Source: Bacteroidota bacterium
GTDB taxonomy: Bacteria; Bacteroidota; Bacteroidia; Chitinophagales; Saprospiraceae
DNA: 64,000 nt
Assembly: GCA_030147525.1 (NCBI GenBank)
Contig: JASBVF010000001.1
Coordinates: forward strand, 186,001-250,000
Direction: 5' to 3'
A program made the translations under genes and the position numbers. Below the pieces are notes generated by a model. The model did not search any database. It saw only the letters and a program-made list of their open reading frames with translations, and was not told where the DNA came from. Shown in pieces: positions 50,919 to 59,272 of this stretch. Each line of letters starts with the position of its first letter. Position 1 is the first letter of the stretch.

Positions 50919-52070
50919 ATGAAACGTAAAATACGCATGGGCATGGTCGGTGGCGGAAGGGGCGCATTCATTGGGGGCGTTCACCGGATGGCAGCTGCGC
51001 TCGACGGTGAAATCGAACTCGTTTGCGGAGCCTTCAGTTCCGATCCTGAAAAATCAAGGCTTTCGGGCGAAGATTTTTACCTGTCATCTGACCGGGTGTA
51101 CGGCAGCTACCAGGAAATGATTGAAAAAGAAAAAATGTTGCCGGAAGGCAAGCGCATGGACTTTGTTTCCATCGTTACGCCCAATCACGTTCACTACGGG
51201 CCAGCGCTCATGGCCCTGGAAAACGGCTTTCACGTCGTTTGCGACAAGCCGCTGGCTTTCAACCTGAAAGAAGCGCTTCATCTGGAAACACTGGTGAATC
51301 ACACCGGTCTCATCTTCGCCCTTACACACAATTACACCGGGTATCCCATGGTGAAACAAGCAAGGGCGATGGTGAAAAACGGTGATATTGGCCAGATAAG
51401 AAAAGTAGTGGTCGAGTATCCGCAGGGCTGGCTTTCCACGAAGGTGGAAGATACCGGAAGCAAACAGGCTGGCTGGCGTACCGATCCTAAAAAATCGGGC
51501 GTAGCCGGAGCAATGGGTGACATCGGTACGCATGCAGAGAATCTTGCCGAATACATCACCGGTCTGAAAATCACGGAACTCTGCGCCGACATCAGCACCT
51601 TCGTTGAAGGCCGCCTGCTCGACGACGATGGCAACGTACTGCTGCATTTCGACAACGGAGCAAAGGGTATTCTTCACGCCAGTCAGATTGCCGCAGGCGA
51701 AGAAAATAATCTCAATATCCGGGTGTATGGCACCAAGGCGGGTTTGCAGTGGTTTCAAATGGAGCCTAATTCGCTGTACGTCAAGTGGTTGGACAAACCG
51801 CTGGAAGTCCTTCGCACCGGTGTCGGAAATCTGTATCCCGAATCAACAGCCCACACCCGCATCCCTGCCGGGCATCCCGAAGGCTACCTCGAAGCCTTCG
51901 CCAATATTTACCGCAACTTCGCCATCTGCGTGAGGGCTCGCCTGGAAGGAAAGGAAGCGCCTGAAGTTTACCGGGATTTCCCCACCGTTCAGGACGGCGT
52001 GCGAGGTATGCAGTTCATCGAAAAGGTGATCGAGTCCGGCAAGAGCGACCGGAAGTGGGTGAAGTTTTGA
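50919..52070 (+). CDS. Gfo/Idh/MocA family oxidoreductase
   Basis: A 383-residue NAD(P)-dependent dehydrogenase of the Gfo/Idh/MocA superfamily. The N-terminal Rossmann motif is [14 protein letters not shown], followed by [35 protein letters not shown], whose Lys is the conserved catalytic-site residue. The C-terminal alpha/beta domain has [16 protein letters not shown], with the family His, and [12 protein letters not shown]-like segments. Substrates are sugars or inositols; the sequence does not decide. No signal peptide is visible, so it is probably cytoplasmic. It lies between DUF1080 and RidA-type genes on the same strand. Confidence 0.93.
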   Translation: MKRKIRMGMVGGGRGAFIGGVHRMAAALDGEIELVCGAFSSDPEKSRLSGEDFYLSSDRVYGSYQEMIEKEKMLPEGKRMDFVSIVTPNHVHYGPALMALENGFHVVCDKPLAFNLKEALHLETLVNHTGLIFALTHNYTGYPMVKQARAMVKNGDIGQIRKVVVEYPQGWLSTKVEDTGSKQAGWRTDPKKSGVAGAMGDIGTHAENLAEYITGLKITELCADISTFVEGRLLDDDGNVLLHFDNGAKGILHASQIAAGEENNLNIRVYGTKAGLQWFQMEPNSLYVKWLDKPLEVLRTGVGNLYPESTAHTRIPAGHPEGYLEAFANIYRNFAICVRARLEGKEAPEVYRDFPTVQDGVRGMQFIEKVIESGKSDRKWVKF

Positions 52071-52082
52071 AGGCTAAATTGC

Positions 52083-52166
52083 GGGATTGTTAGATTGTTG
52101 AATTGCTTGATTGTTTTTACCAACACAGCAATCCAACAATCCAACAATCCAACAATCCAACAATTT
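52083..52166. repeat. Imperfect inverted repeat with tandem 8-base words before the RidA gene
   Basis: From about 52130 the word AATCCAAC is repeated four times with an exact 8-base period. Upstream, words such as GGATTGTTAGATTGTTG (from 52084) are its imperfect reverse complement (several mismatches over about 29 bases). The block ends a few bases before the RidA start at 52171. Confidence 0.75.
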
Positions 52167-52170
52167 TCAA

Positions 52171-52593
52171 ATGTCTAATTCTGAAAAAATAGAAGCTAAA
52201 TCAGCCCCAAAGCCCGTGGGCCTTTATCCTCATGCCCGTAAAGTCGGGAATCTGCTTTTCCTCTCCGGCATTGGCCCCCGTGACCCTGAGACTGACGGTG
52301 TGCCGGGCTTGAAGCGTAGCGCCAGCGGTAATTTCATTGAATTTGATTTTGAAGCACAGTGCCACTCTGTTTTTCAAAATGTCCGACGGGTTTTGGAAGA
52401 CTCCGGCGCCACTTGGGATTCACTGGTAGATGTTACCGTTTTCCTCGTCAACATGGAGCGGGATTTTCACACCTACAACCGCATCTATGCTGAATATTTC
52501 AAAGATAACCAACCCTGCCGGACGACGGTCGGCATCTCGGCCCTGCCAACGCCGATTGCGATTGAGCTGAAATGTGTGGCGGTGATTGAGTAG
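52171..52593 (+). CDS. RidA family protein (2-aminomuconate deaminase-like)
   Basis: A 140-residue RidA/YjgF-fold protein. The start at 52171 (MSNSEKIEAKSAPKPVGLYPHARKV) is preferred over the longer frame from 52111 because that one reads through the tandem word repeat. Signatures: LLFLSGIGPRDPE, ECHSVFQNV-like AQCHSVFQNVRRVLEDSG, DVTVFLVNMERDF, YNRIYAEYF, and CRTTVGISALPTPIAIELKCVAVIE, with the family Arg that binds imine or enamine acids. It may act on reactive enamines; within the cluster, substrate is not determined. Confidence 0.88.
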   Translation: MSNSEKIEAKSAPKPVGLYPHARKVGNLLFLSGIGPRDPETDGVPGLKRSASGNFIEFDFEAQCHSVFQNVRRVLEDSGATWDSLVDVTVFLVNMERDFHTYNRIYAEYFKDNQPCRTTVGISALPTPIAIELKCVAVIE

Positions 52594-52634
52594 TTTTTTT
52601 CTTTTGAAAAATAAAAGCTGCCACGACTTCTCAC

Positions 52635-54896
52635 TCAATCCACCAACCGCCAGTTTACGCCCAGCCGCATCCCGCCGTTGCTCAATCCGAAGGGCAGCGG
52701 GTAGCCTGCCGTTTGGTAGTAGTAAGTTTCGGTGGGGAAGGTTAGCAGGTTTTCAATTTTAAAAAAGAAGCGGAAAGTTTTCACCCTGAAGCTCAGGAAA
52801 GCGTCAAGCAACGGTGTGAAATCCAGCGTCTGTTCATTTTGCAGGTAAAACTGCCCGGTGAGCGGCTGGTAGCCCGGCGGCCTGTAGCCTGTGGCAAGCC
52901 GTGCGTCGAGGCCGATTTTCGTCAGCATCACTTTTTTGAAAATCTTTTTTTCAAAATACAGACTGTGTTTGCTGTAAAAATCGGGCAGCGGCAGCACGCT
53001 GGAGGTCGTTTGCTGCAGAGCTGCCCAGTTTTCCAGATGGATCGGGCCGAAGTGGAAGTCTTTTCTGGCCATCAATTGCAGAATGCTGAAAGCTCCGGCT
53101 TGCCGGGGCAGGCCGTCCGTGCCGAAGTACACGAGGTTGTTCAGCAAGTGATACTGCCCGGTCACGGAAAAGTGCAAAAAAGGCAGAGAGTACGTCCCTG
53201 AAAGGCTGGTTTCCAGCGTTTTAGCGAAATTATTTTTCCAGATTTCTTTTTCTGAAATGTAAAACCGGTGCGCCATCAGTGATGGTGTGTAGAGTTGATT
53301 GACTGCCTCCAGCCGCAGGTTTCCGATTTTTTTAAAATTCAAAAACAACTCCCCGCTCAGCCGAAAATCCCCCGCATTTGCTCCCACGCCGAGGTGTGCG
53401 TAGGTCTGCACCCGCAGCCGTTCACCCGGCGAAAAATTCAGCCGCCCGGTGAGGAACAGGTTATGGATCGCCTGCGTGTCCACCGGCTCCATGTCCAGGA
53501 AATTGACCGAATGCACCAGCCCGACTTCCAGCAGGTCGCTCTCAAGAGGCAGGGCACGGCCGGTCGTGTCGCCCCGTTCCTGCTGCCGGAGTTTGAAAGT
53601 TTGGAGTTTGAAAGTGTTCTCCAGTTTTCGCCGTTCGAGGTAGTGGCGCAGGCCCCGGCTGTCCACCAGAAAATCACCGTAGAAAGTCGAATCGGGGCTG
53701 GTGTCAGAAAATTTGTACGACTCCGTGCGCCAGGCGATTTGGTGGTAGAGGGTAAAAACCCGTTGATCGTTGATCGTTGCTGGTTGTACGTTGACCGGGG
53801 GCCGGGAAGTTCGCAGGCTGTCGGGGATGGCGGGGCGCTGGCCTGGGGCAGGCGGCTGCTGGGCCGGTCCGATGCGGGGTTGGCGCTGGCCGGGTGGAGC
53901 CTGCTGGTTGTCCCGTGGAGACTTGGCGGGGGCAGCGTTTTTCAGCGAATCGAGCGTGGTGGAATCTTGCGTGAGGGCATTTTTGGCATCGATTTTTGCC
54001 TGGCGTTGTCTTTCTTTATCTGCTTCCCGCTCCGCTTTCCGGTCGGCCCGGCGCTGCTGGCTGGCATCGCTGAAGATGCGGTTGAGGTAAAAATATTGTG
54101 TGTAGGCCACTTCCTTGTTGGCGTAGCGAGTGTCCGAAGTTTCGAGGTTGATGAGTACCTGGTAGGGCGGCACGAGCGTGTCGGTGAGCGTTTCCGCTGC
54201 TCCGCCGTTGTTTTGCTGTGAAACGGAGTTGGTGACGAAGCTGAAAAAACCGTCGTAATTGCCGTAGGGATTGTGGTACCAAAGCCCGAACGCCACATCG
54301 GAGTTGGTGGCTTTTTGAAAATCGTAGGCACCGGCGTTGTTGATCCGGCGATGCTCCAGCGAGAGGTTCAGGCCGTCGGCAAAGTTGCGGCTGAATTTGA
54401 TGTCGAACAGCGCATCCGCCTGCGTCGGCCCCTGCGAGTAGCCTGCCTGGGTGTACGCCTGCGTGATTTTGTAGTAGCGCACGTCGCTGGTCTGCATCTG
54501 GTAAATGTCGAACTGGTGCAGCCCCACGTCGAAGCCCCGGCGCCAGGTGGGTTGAAAAAACAGCGGCCGGGCTGCCGAGCCGAGATTGCCCAGGCTGGCA
54601 AAATCCAACTCCCGCTGGCGAATGGGATCGTACTGGTGAAGCGAACTGAGCAGGCTGTCGCCGAAAGGGAAAACCAGGTTCGGATCGTCGGCGAAGAAGA
54701 AATAAATTTCGGACGTGTCGAGCGTCAGTCTTTGCGCACCGCCGCCGCCACCCCCTCTCCCGCCGCCGGCGATGTTTCCGATGCTGCCAAAGCCGCCGCT
54801 CCCGCCGCCCCGGTTGCCACCAAACTGGGCGAAGGCCTGAACCGACAGGCCCGCCAAGCCTGCTACCAGCAATATTTTAAACCAGATGTGCCGCAT
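52635..54896 (-). CDS. Putative outer-membrane porin, Porin_10-like
   Basis: A 753-residue exported barrel protein. After the signal peptide (MRHIWFKILLVAGLAGLSVQ, cleavage near AFAQ), a glycine-rich low-complexity part is followed by the family region: LDTSEIYFFFADDPNLVFPFGDSLLSS, LGNLGSAARPLFFQPTWRRGFDVGLHQFDIY, then many amphipathic strands ending GMRLGVNWRLVD. A Pro/Gln/Ala-rich linker (about 325-370) interrupts the barrel, perhaps a long external loop. The start at 54896 is used because a TACCTTTG -7 box lies at 54930-54937, upstream of it. It is the last gene before a paralogous pair of exported proteins. Confidence 0.85.
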   Translation of the reverse strand: MRHIWFKILLVAGLAGLSVQAFAQFGGNRGGGSGGFGSIGNIAGGGRGGGGGGAQRLTLDTSEIYFFFADDPNLVFPFGDSLLSSLHQYDPIRQRELDFASLGNLGSAARPLFFQPTWRRGFDVGLHQFDIYQMQTSDVRYYKITQAYTQAGYSQGPTQADALFDIKFSRNFADGLNLSLEHRRINNAGAYDFQKATNSDVAFGLWYHNPYGNYDGFFSFVTNSVSQQNNGGAAETLTDTLVPPYQVLINLETSDTRYANKEVAYTQYFYLNRIFSDASQQRRADRKAEREADKERQRQAKIDAKNALTQDSTTLDSLKNAAPAKSPRDNQQAPPGQRQPRIGPAQQPPAPGQRPAIPDSLRTSRPPVNVQPATINDQRVFTLYHQIAWRTESYKFSDTSPDSTFYGDFLVDSRGLRHYLERRKLENTFKLQTFKLRQQERGDTTGRALPLESDLLEVGLVHSVNFLDMEPVDTQAIHNLFLTGRLNFSPGERLRVQTYAHLGVGANAGDFRLSGELFLNFKKIGNLRLEAVNQLYTPSLMAHRFYISEKEIWKNNFAKTLETSLSGTYSLPFLHFSVTGQYHLLNNLVYFGTDGLPRQAGAFSILQLMARKDFHFGPIHLENWAALQQTTSSVLPLPDFYSKHSLYFEKKIFKKVMLTKIGLDARLATGYRPPGYQPLTGQFYLQNEQTLDFTPLLDAFLSFRVKTFRFFFKIENLLTFPTETYYYQTAGYPLPFGLSNGGMRLGVNWRLVD

Positions 54897-54929
54897 ATTT
54901 TTAAAAAAAACCCAAATCTGAAACGGCGG

Positions 54930-54937
54930 CAAAGGTA
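54930..54937 (-). promoter_or_regulatory. -7 element of the porin gene
   Basis: TACCTTTG on the minus strand matches TAnnTTTG and lies 34 bases before the start at 54896; it overlaps the alternative longer start at 54932, ruling that out. Confidence 0.6.
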
Positions 54938-54969
54938 GGGATTCGGGAGGGTTTGCCAGGTGTTAACTT

Positions 54970-55674
54970 TTAAAAGGCGTAACCGAATTTGAGACCAAGG
55001 TCGAAGAATGGATAAGGAATAATTCTTTCCTGGTAGTTGTCATTCGGGTCCCAGAATGTGAATGGACCGCCGTAATCTTCCGAGTGGTTGCTGATCAAAG
55101 TTTTATCCTGCAAATCTCGTACGCTGATAAAAGTACCTTTCAAACCAATTCCTCCGTACAACTCGAAAGTTAGCCTATCCGTTAGCCAGATTCTACTACC
55201 AAAACTGATGTAGAATGAAAGTGAGTCCTGCCGGTACTTAGCTTTTGTGTATGAAAACTTTTGATTGTTTTTCAAAATCACTACTCCCTTGCCTTCCTCA
55301 TAAGATTGCAGGGTAAACAAAAGACCGTATCCATAAAAAGGGTTAAAAACCTCCTTCTCTTTTTTACGATGATTCCGGTACTTCCGTTTTTCTAATTTAA
55401 GTTTTAAATATTGCCGGTTATCCACACCCTCCAACACTCTGAAATTGTCCTCTTCTTTGGGCAAGGCAGGCTTGGTTTGAAGGCCAAGTTCAAATTGAAT
55501 TCCTGCGTCATCATTCATCAAGTACTCAACCCCAAGCAGAGCCGAAGGATAATGCGGATTGAAAAAACTGGTGGGCGTGAATTTGATTGCAAATAACTTG
55601 GAGTGGTTGGGCGATTGCGAAAAAACCGATTGCGAAGCAAGGAAAAAAATGAGAAGCGGCAGGAGATTTTTCAT
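54970..55674 (-). CDS. Exported protein, paralogue of the gene at 56556-57239
   Basis: A protein of about 234 residues with a signal peptide, MKNLLPLLIFFLASQSVFSQ. The mature part begins FAIKFTPTSFFNP and has GVEYLMNDDAGIQFELGLQ, aromatic-rich beta strands and a short hydrophobic C-terminus (FFDLGLKFGYAF), the profile of a small outer-membrane barrel. It shares the N-terminal signature (K-x-TPTS-x-FNP, then IQFE-x-GLQ) with the protein encoded at 56556, so they are paralogues. Its start is set at 55674 because the -7 box TACATTTG at 55690-55697 leaves no room for the upstream ATG at 55692. Confidence 0.7.
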   Translation of the reverse strand: MKNLLPLLIFFLASQSVFSQSPNHSKLFAIKFTPTSFFNPHYPSALLGVEYLMNDDAGIQFELGLQTKPALPKEEDNFRVLEGVDNRQYLKLKLEKRKYRNHRKKEKEVFNPFYGYGLLFTLQSYEEGKGVVILKNNQKFSYTKAKYRQDSLSFYISFGSRIWLTDRLTFELYGGIGLKGTFISVRDLQDKTLISNHSEDYGGPFTFWDPNDNYQERIIPYPFFDLGLKFGYAF

Positions 55675-55689
55675 GCGGTTAAATTTTTT

Positions 55690-55697
55690 CAAATGTA
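55690..55697 (-). promoter_or_regulatory. -7 element of the paralogous exported protein
   Basis: TACATTTG on the minus strand matches TAnnTTTG and sits 16 bases before the start at 55674, giving a very short leader. Confidence 0.55.
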
Positions 55698-55779
55698 AGA
55701 ACTCAGCCCGTTCGATTCAATACCTGTTCGATCCAGGAAATCACATGATGAGATGTTTTGCCAAAATTTGCCAAAAATC

Positions 55780-56547
55780 TTAGGCCAGTTCCCCAAAATA
55801 AACCTGCGTCAAATACCACATCTCCACCTCGCCATTTTCCGCATGTTCGTCAAAAATGGCGTCCAGCGATTTCATCGCCGCTTCGTGGCGGGGATGTTTT
55901 TCACCGAAAGCATAAGAACAGGAGAGGTAGCGGCCCCGCACGCCGTCGAGGTCGAAGCGCTGGAGGTAATCGAATTCCCGGTACTCGTAGCCGTTTTTTC
56001 CAAAAAAAGGCCCAAGCTGCTCGCTGCCGATTTGCCGGTGGTCAATTTGATCGAGGTCGGTTGAAAAATTGCGAAGAAAATCGTCGTAAGCCCGCATGAA
56101 CGCCGAGCGCCCGTCGTTGCGGTCGTTCCAGACGATGAGCGCCCGGCCGCCGGGTTTCAGAATGCGCAAAAACTCCCGCCGTGCCGCTTCCCGGTCGAAC
56201 CAGTGGAAGGCTTGGGCGGCTACGACGAAATCGGCGCAATGGTCGGGCAGATTGGTCGCTTCGGCGGTGCCGTCCACACTTTTCAGTTGGGTGAAATGCC
56301 CGAAGAGGCGCTCCGCCGCTTCCCGCATGGGTTGGTTGGGTTCCACGGCGTAGGTGAGGTTGCCGTTTTTTAAAAAATGTTCCGTCAGCTTGCCCGTCCC
56401 GGAGCCGATGTCGGCGACGGTGGAATCGCTCGTCAGGCCTAGTTTATTTTTCATAAAATCCAGCAAATAAGGCGGGTAGCCGGGGCGGTAGCGGATGTAA
56501 TTTTCGACGGTGTGGGAGAAGCGGGTGGTGGAGTCGGTACTCATCAT
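55780..56547 (-). CDS. Class I SAM-dependent methyltransferase
   Basis: A 255-residue Rossmann-fold methyltransferase of the methyltransferase_11 type. The SAM-binding motif I is VADIGSGTGKLTEHF (about residues 39-53), the acidic residue of motif II is in TYAVEPNQPMREAAE, and DFVVAAQAFHWFDREAA is motif IV with the His-Trp pair common in this subgroup. The substrate, often a small molecule or lipid, is not determined. It starts 8 bases after the stop of the paralogous exported protein at 56556 and is probably in one message with it and the upstream glycosyltransferase. Confidence 0.87.
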   Translation of the reverse strand: MMSTDSTTRFSHTVENYIRYRPGYPPYLLDFMKNKLGLTSDSTVADIGSGTGKLTEHFLKNGNLTYAVEPNQPMREAAERLFGHFTQLKSVDGTAEATNLPDHCADFVVAAQAFHWFDREAARREFLRILKPGGRALIVWNDRNDGRSAFMRAYDDFLRNFSTDLDQIDHRQIGSEQLGPFFGKNGYEYREFDYLQRFDLDGVRGRYLSCSYAFGEKHPRHEAAMKSLDAIFDEHAENGEVEMWYLTQVYFGELA

Positions 56548-56555
56548 TTTAAGTT

Positions 56556-57239
56556 TTAGTGTCCGGACTTGCTGCTGCCGGATTTTCCGAAAAAGACGCC
56601 AAACTTCACGCCCCCGTCCACAAACGGCAGGTTCCAGCTACCTTCACTTTCATCACGATCGGAAAACCATTCTCTGATAGGTATTATGTTTTCGGTCAAT
56701 CCGACTGGCTGGTGTTTAATCGTCAATTTTTTAAAGCCAAAACCTCCATAAAACTCAGCAAAAAAATGCCGGGTCAAATACCACTTGATCCCGCCATTCA
56801 AAAAAACCACCCAGGCATCTTTTGAAATCCGGGAAGAATCATAACTGTAATCCACATTGTTGAGGCGTACAAAACCGGGCGCCTTGGTGTACCGCTGAGG
56901 AATCGTGAGAAAGCCGGTGGCTATGTAGAACGAGACTTCATCGAGCGGCTGTGGATACCATCGTAATTCGCCCCGGTACTTCGCGTATTGCCAGTCTATT
57001 TTCTCCGAATTCCAATTGTAAGATGCAATTTCATTGAATTGCAATCCATACTCGAACTGAAGCCCGATTTGTTTCAACGGTCTGACTTCGGCGGCAAACA
57101 AAATCGAACCCGTGTTCGGGTTAAACATGCTGGTAGGCGTGACTTTGAGTGAAACCCGGTCGTGCGGCTGGAGGGTATTTTGTGAAAAAACGCATTGCGA
57201 AGCGAGGAAAAAAACGAGGAGCGGGGCGAAGTTTTTCAT
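56556..57239 (-). CDS. Exported protein, paralogue of the gene at 54970-55674
   Basis: A 227-residue protein with a signal peptide, MKNFAPLLVFFLASQCVFSQ. The mature part, SLKVTPTSMFNPNTGS, IGLQFEYGLQFNEIA, and alternating strands such as SFYIATGFLTIPQRYT and WYLTRHFFAEFYGGFGFKKL, suggests a small barrel. It shares the N-terminal signature with the protein at 54970. I set the start at 57239 because the ATG at 57338 would add 33 residues with no fitting signal and lie inside the upstream glycosyltransferase gene. It starts 28 bases after that gene's stop. Confidence 0.7.
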   Translation of the reverse strand: MKNFAPLLVFFLASQCVFSQNTLQPHDRVSLKVTPTSMFNPNTGSILFAAEVRPLKQIGLQFEYGLQFNEIASYNWNSEKIDWQYAKYRGELRWYPQPLDEVSFYIATGFLTIPQRYTKAPGFVRLNNVDYSYDSSRISKDAWVVFLNGGIKWYLTRHFFAEFYGGFGFKKLTIKHQPVGLTENIIPIREWFSDRDESEGSWNLPFVDGGVKFGVFFGKSGSSKSGH

Positions 57240-57267
57240 GTTGGTTAATTTTTTTTCTAATTTAAAA

Positions 57268-59262
57268 TTACCTGCCCAATTCCCGAAACCCCTTCCACAC
57301 AATCTCCAAATCCCGCCAAACGTCGTAGTCCTTCGCATACAAAAAATTCAGCCGCTGGGTAGTCGGCTCATCAAGTTGGCGGCCGGGGAGAGCGTCGAGA
57401 GGAGTGAGTACGCCGGGGCGGATGTTGGGCAATTGGTGAATGGTGATTGGTGATTGCCCGCCCGGCTGACCCGGCCGGATAGGGTGACTGGCATAACCGA
57501 CCCAGCTTTTTTTGCCCAAAAATACCTTGAAGATATTTTTCAAAAAATCCCCCCTATTTTTCACCAAAAACAAAAGGCCAACGGCCAACAGCAAAAAGCC
57601 AACAGCCAATAGCAAATCCAGCACCCGCTTGTTCCGCTGCGCCATCGGGCTGGCGATGTTGAAACGGATTTCGATGGTGTACAACTCTCCCGCTGTATCC
57701 TTCGAACTGCTGCCGATGATGCTGATGCTTTCCTTCGGAACGATTTTGTAGTCGAGGCCAGGACCGAGGCGGGTCATCCATTGCATGATTTCTTCGGAGC
57801 TGACGTCCCGGGAGCAAAAAATTACTTCGTCGATTTTAAAAATCTGAACGACCTCGTCGAGGCGGGTGAGGGATGCCAAAACTTGGTGATTGGTGACTGG
57901 TGATGGGTGGTTGGGCGAGACAGTACCGATGTAGTTTTTTCTCACCTGCGCCTGCCCAAGCAGGTTGCGCACCCGCTCGCTTTCCGCCTCCGAGCCAACG
58001 ATGATGAGGTTGTCTGGGCGAGAGCGGCCAACAGCAAGATTTCCAGTCCGGAAAAAATGAATGAAAGTCCGAAAAGTCACGAGACTGGTGACCGCCCACA
58101 CAGCGCCCAGCAGCACGATGGCCCGGCTGGGCCGCAGTTCGAGCGGCAGGTAACCGTAGATGGCGGACAGTACGACCGTGCCGATCACCAGACCTCGCAC
58201 CAGCCGCCGCAGGTTGTAACGCTCGTCGTAGCCGCCAGTGAAAAATACGGAGCCGAGCCACACGACGATGTAAAGCGGGATGTTGAACCAGACGAAAGTG
58301 GGATCGTAGTAGCCGGGATCGTCGTAGTAGTAGCGAGCCCAGAAATATTTCAGGCCGATCAGTCCGCCGAAAAGCAGCGCTGCGTCGAGCAGGGGCAGGG
58401 CGCTTTTTTTGAAAAAATTCGTGAGCAGCGTCATGCCCGCCCGCAGGTAAATCGCTCCGTAGATCATGGCGATGTAGAGCCGTGCCTGCCGTCCGGAGAA
58501 GTGCTTCCGGGCGAAAATGATCATGGCATTGTAGAAAGTGCGGACGTAGTTGAGACTGCCTTTTTTGGTGCTTTCGCCTTTGTAGTGAATGATGGTAGTG
58601 CCGGCGAAATAGTAATTTTTGTAGCCCGCCTGCACGATTCGGTAGCTCAGATCGATGTCTTCGCCGTACATGAAAAATGCCTCGTCGAGCAGCCCGATTT
58701 TATCCAAAACACTGCGGCGCAGCAGCATGAACGCCCCGGCGAGTACGTCCACCTCGTGGGTTTCGTCCTTGTCGAGGTAGCCGAGGTGGTAGCGATTAAA
58801 AATTTTTGATTTAGGGAAAAGCGTGGACAGCCCGAATGTTTTACAAAAAGCCACGAATGGCGAGGGAAAGCCCCGCTTGCTTTCGGGCAAAAACTTGCCG
58901 CTGCCGTCGATCATTTTCACGCCGAGGCCGCCTGCCTCCGGGTGTGCTTCCATGAAATCGAGGCAATTTTTGAACGTGTCCTCCCGCACGACGGTGTCGG
59001 GGTTGAGCAGCAGGACATATTTTCCGGTGGACTGTCGGATGGCTTGATTGTTGGCGACGGCGAAGCCTGTATTTTGCTGATTGGCGATGAGTTTTACTTC
59101 GGGAAATTTCTCCCGCACCATTGCCACGGAGTTGTCAACGGAGTTGTTGTCAACGACAAAAGTTTCCACTTCCAGCCCCGCCGAGGCCTGCCGCACGGAC
59201 AGCAGGCACTGCTCGAGGAAGTACTGGACGTTGTAGTTGACGATGATGATGGAGAGTTGCAT
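57268..59262 (-). CDS. Family 2 glycosyltransferase fused to a WbaP-like membrane domain
   Basis: A 664-residue fusion. Residues 1-260 are a GT-A family 2 transferase of the rhamnosyl type: MQLSIIIVNYNVQYFLEQCL, the NDP-sugar loop TFVVDNNSVDNS, VLLLNPDTVV (DxD-like) and FMYGEDIDLSYR. Residues about 265-400 hold five membrane segments, and 405-530 a CoA-binding-like Rossmann part as in WbaP/CapM proteins (NLIIVGSEAESERVRNLL). The final sugar-transferase part is degenerate: KRVLDLLLAVGFLLLAVG, SWVGYA and RPGVLT are recognisable, but the basic-acidic catalytic motif is missing. Three blocks of simple words lie inside this coding half. It lies directly downstream of the PIN toxin gene. Confidence 0.85.
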   Translation of the reverse strand: MQLSIIIVNYNVQYFLEQCLLSVRQASAGLEVETFVVDNNSVDNSVAMVREKFPEVKLIANQQNTGFAVANNQAIRQSTGKYVLLLNPDTVVREDTFKNCLDFMEAHPEAGGLGVKMIDGSGKFLPESKRGFPSPFVAFCKTFGLSTLFPKSKIFNRYHLGYLDKDETHEVDVLAGAFMLLRRSVLDKIGLLDEAFFMYGEDIDLSYRIVQAGYKNYYFAGTTIIHYKGESTKKGSLNYVRTFYNAMIIFARKHFSGRQARLYIAMIYGAIYLRAGMTLLTNFFKKSALPLLDAALLFGGLIGLKYFWARYYYDDPGYYDPTFVWFNIPLYIVVWLGSVFFTGGYDERYNLRRLVRGLVIGTVVLSAIYGYLPLELRPSRAIVLLGAVWAVTSLVTFRTFIHFFRTGNLAVGRSRPDNLIIVGSEAESERVRNLLGQAQVRKNYIGTVSPNHPSPVTNHQVLASLTRLDEVVQIFKIDEVIFCSRDVSSEEIMQWMTRLGPGLDYKIVPKESISIIGSSSKDTAGELYTIEIRFNIASPMAQRNKRVLDLLLAVGFLLLAVGLLFLVKNRGDFLKNIFKVFLGKKSWVGYASHPIRPGQPGGQSPITIHQLPNIRPGVLTPLDALPGRQLDEPTTQRLNFLYAKDYDVWRDLEIVWKGFRELGR
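57431..57456 (-). repeat. In-frame word block inside the glycosyltransferase fusion (1)
   Basis: The words TTGGTGAA, TGGTGATTGG and TGATTG are repeated in tandem within the coding sequence and encode SPITIHQLPN in the tail of the protein. The same words recur at 57883-57914. Confidence 0.6.
57575..57615 (-). repeat. In-frame word block inside the glycosyltransferase fusion (2)
   Basis: Three or four copies of GGCCAACAGC/GCCAACAGCC-like words follow one another in the coding strand, giving the repeated protein segment LLLAVGFLLLAVGLLF. The AACAGCC words match those just upstream of the LytS-like gene at 35881. Confidence 0.6.
57883..57914 (-). repeat. In-frame word block inside the glycosyltransferase fusion (3)
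   Basis: TTGGTGAT, TGGTGACTGG and TGATGGGTGG run in tandem and encode SPNHPSPVTNHQVLA. The words are near-copies of block (1) about 440 bases away. Confidence 0.6.
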
Positions 59263-59272
59263 TCAGTGAGTG

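Noticed and set aside
52130-52166. Tandem repeat considered as a CRISPR array
   Set aside because: The period is 8 bases without spacers and no cas gene is near.
53295-54221. Plus-strand frame of 308 residues
   Set aside because: It is antisense to the porin gene; GC-rich third positions of the real gene keep the other strand open.
57907-58809. Plus-strand frame of 300 residues
   Set aside because: It is antisense to the GT2 and membrane domains, which have clear motifs on the minus strand.
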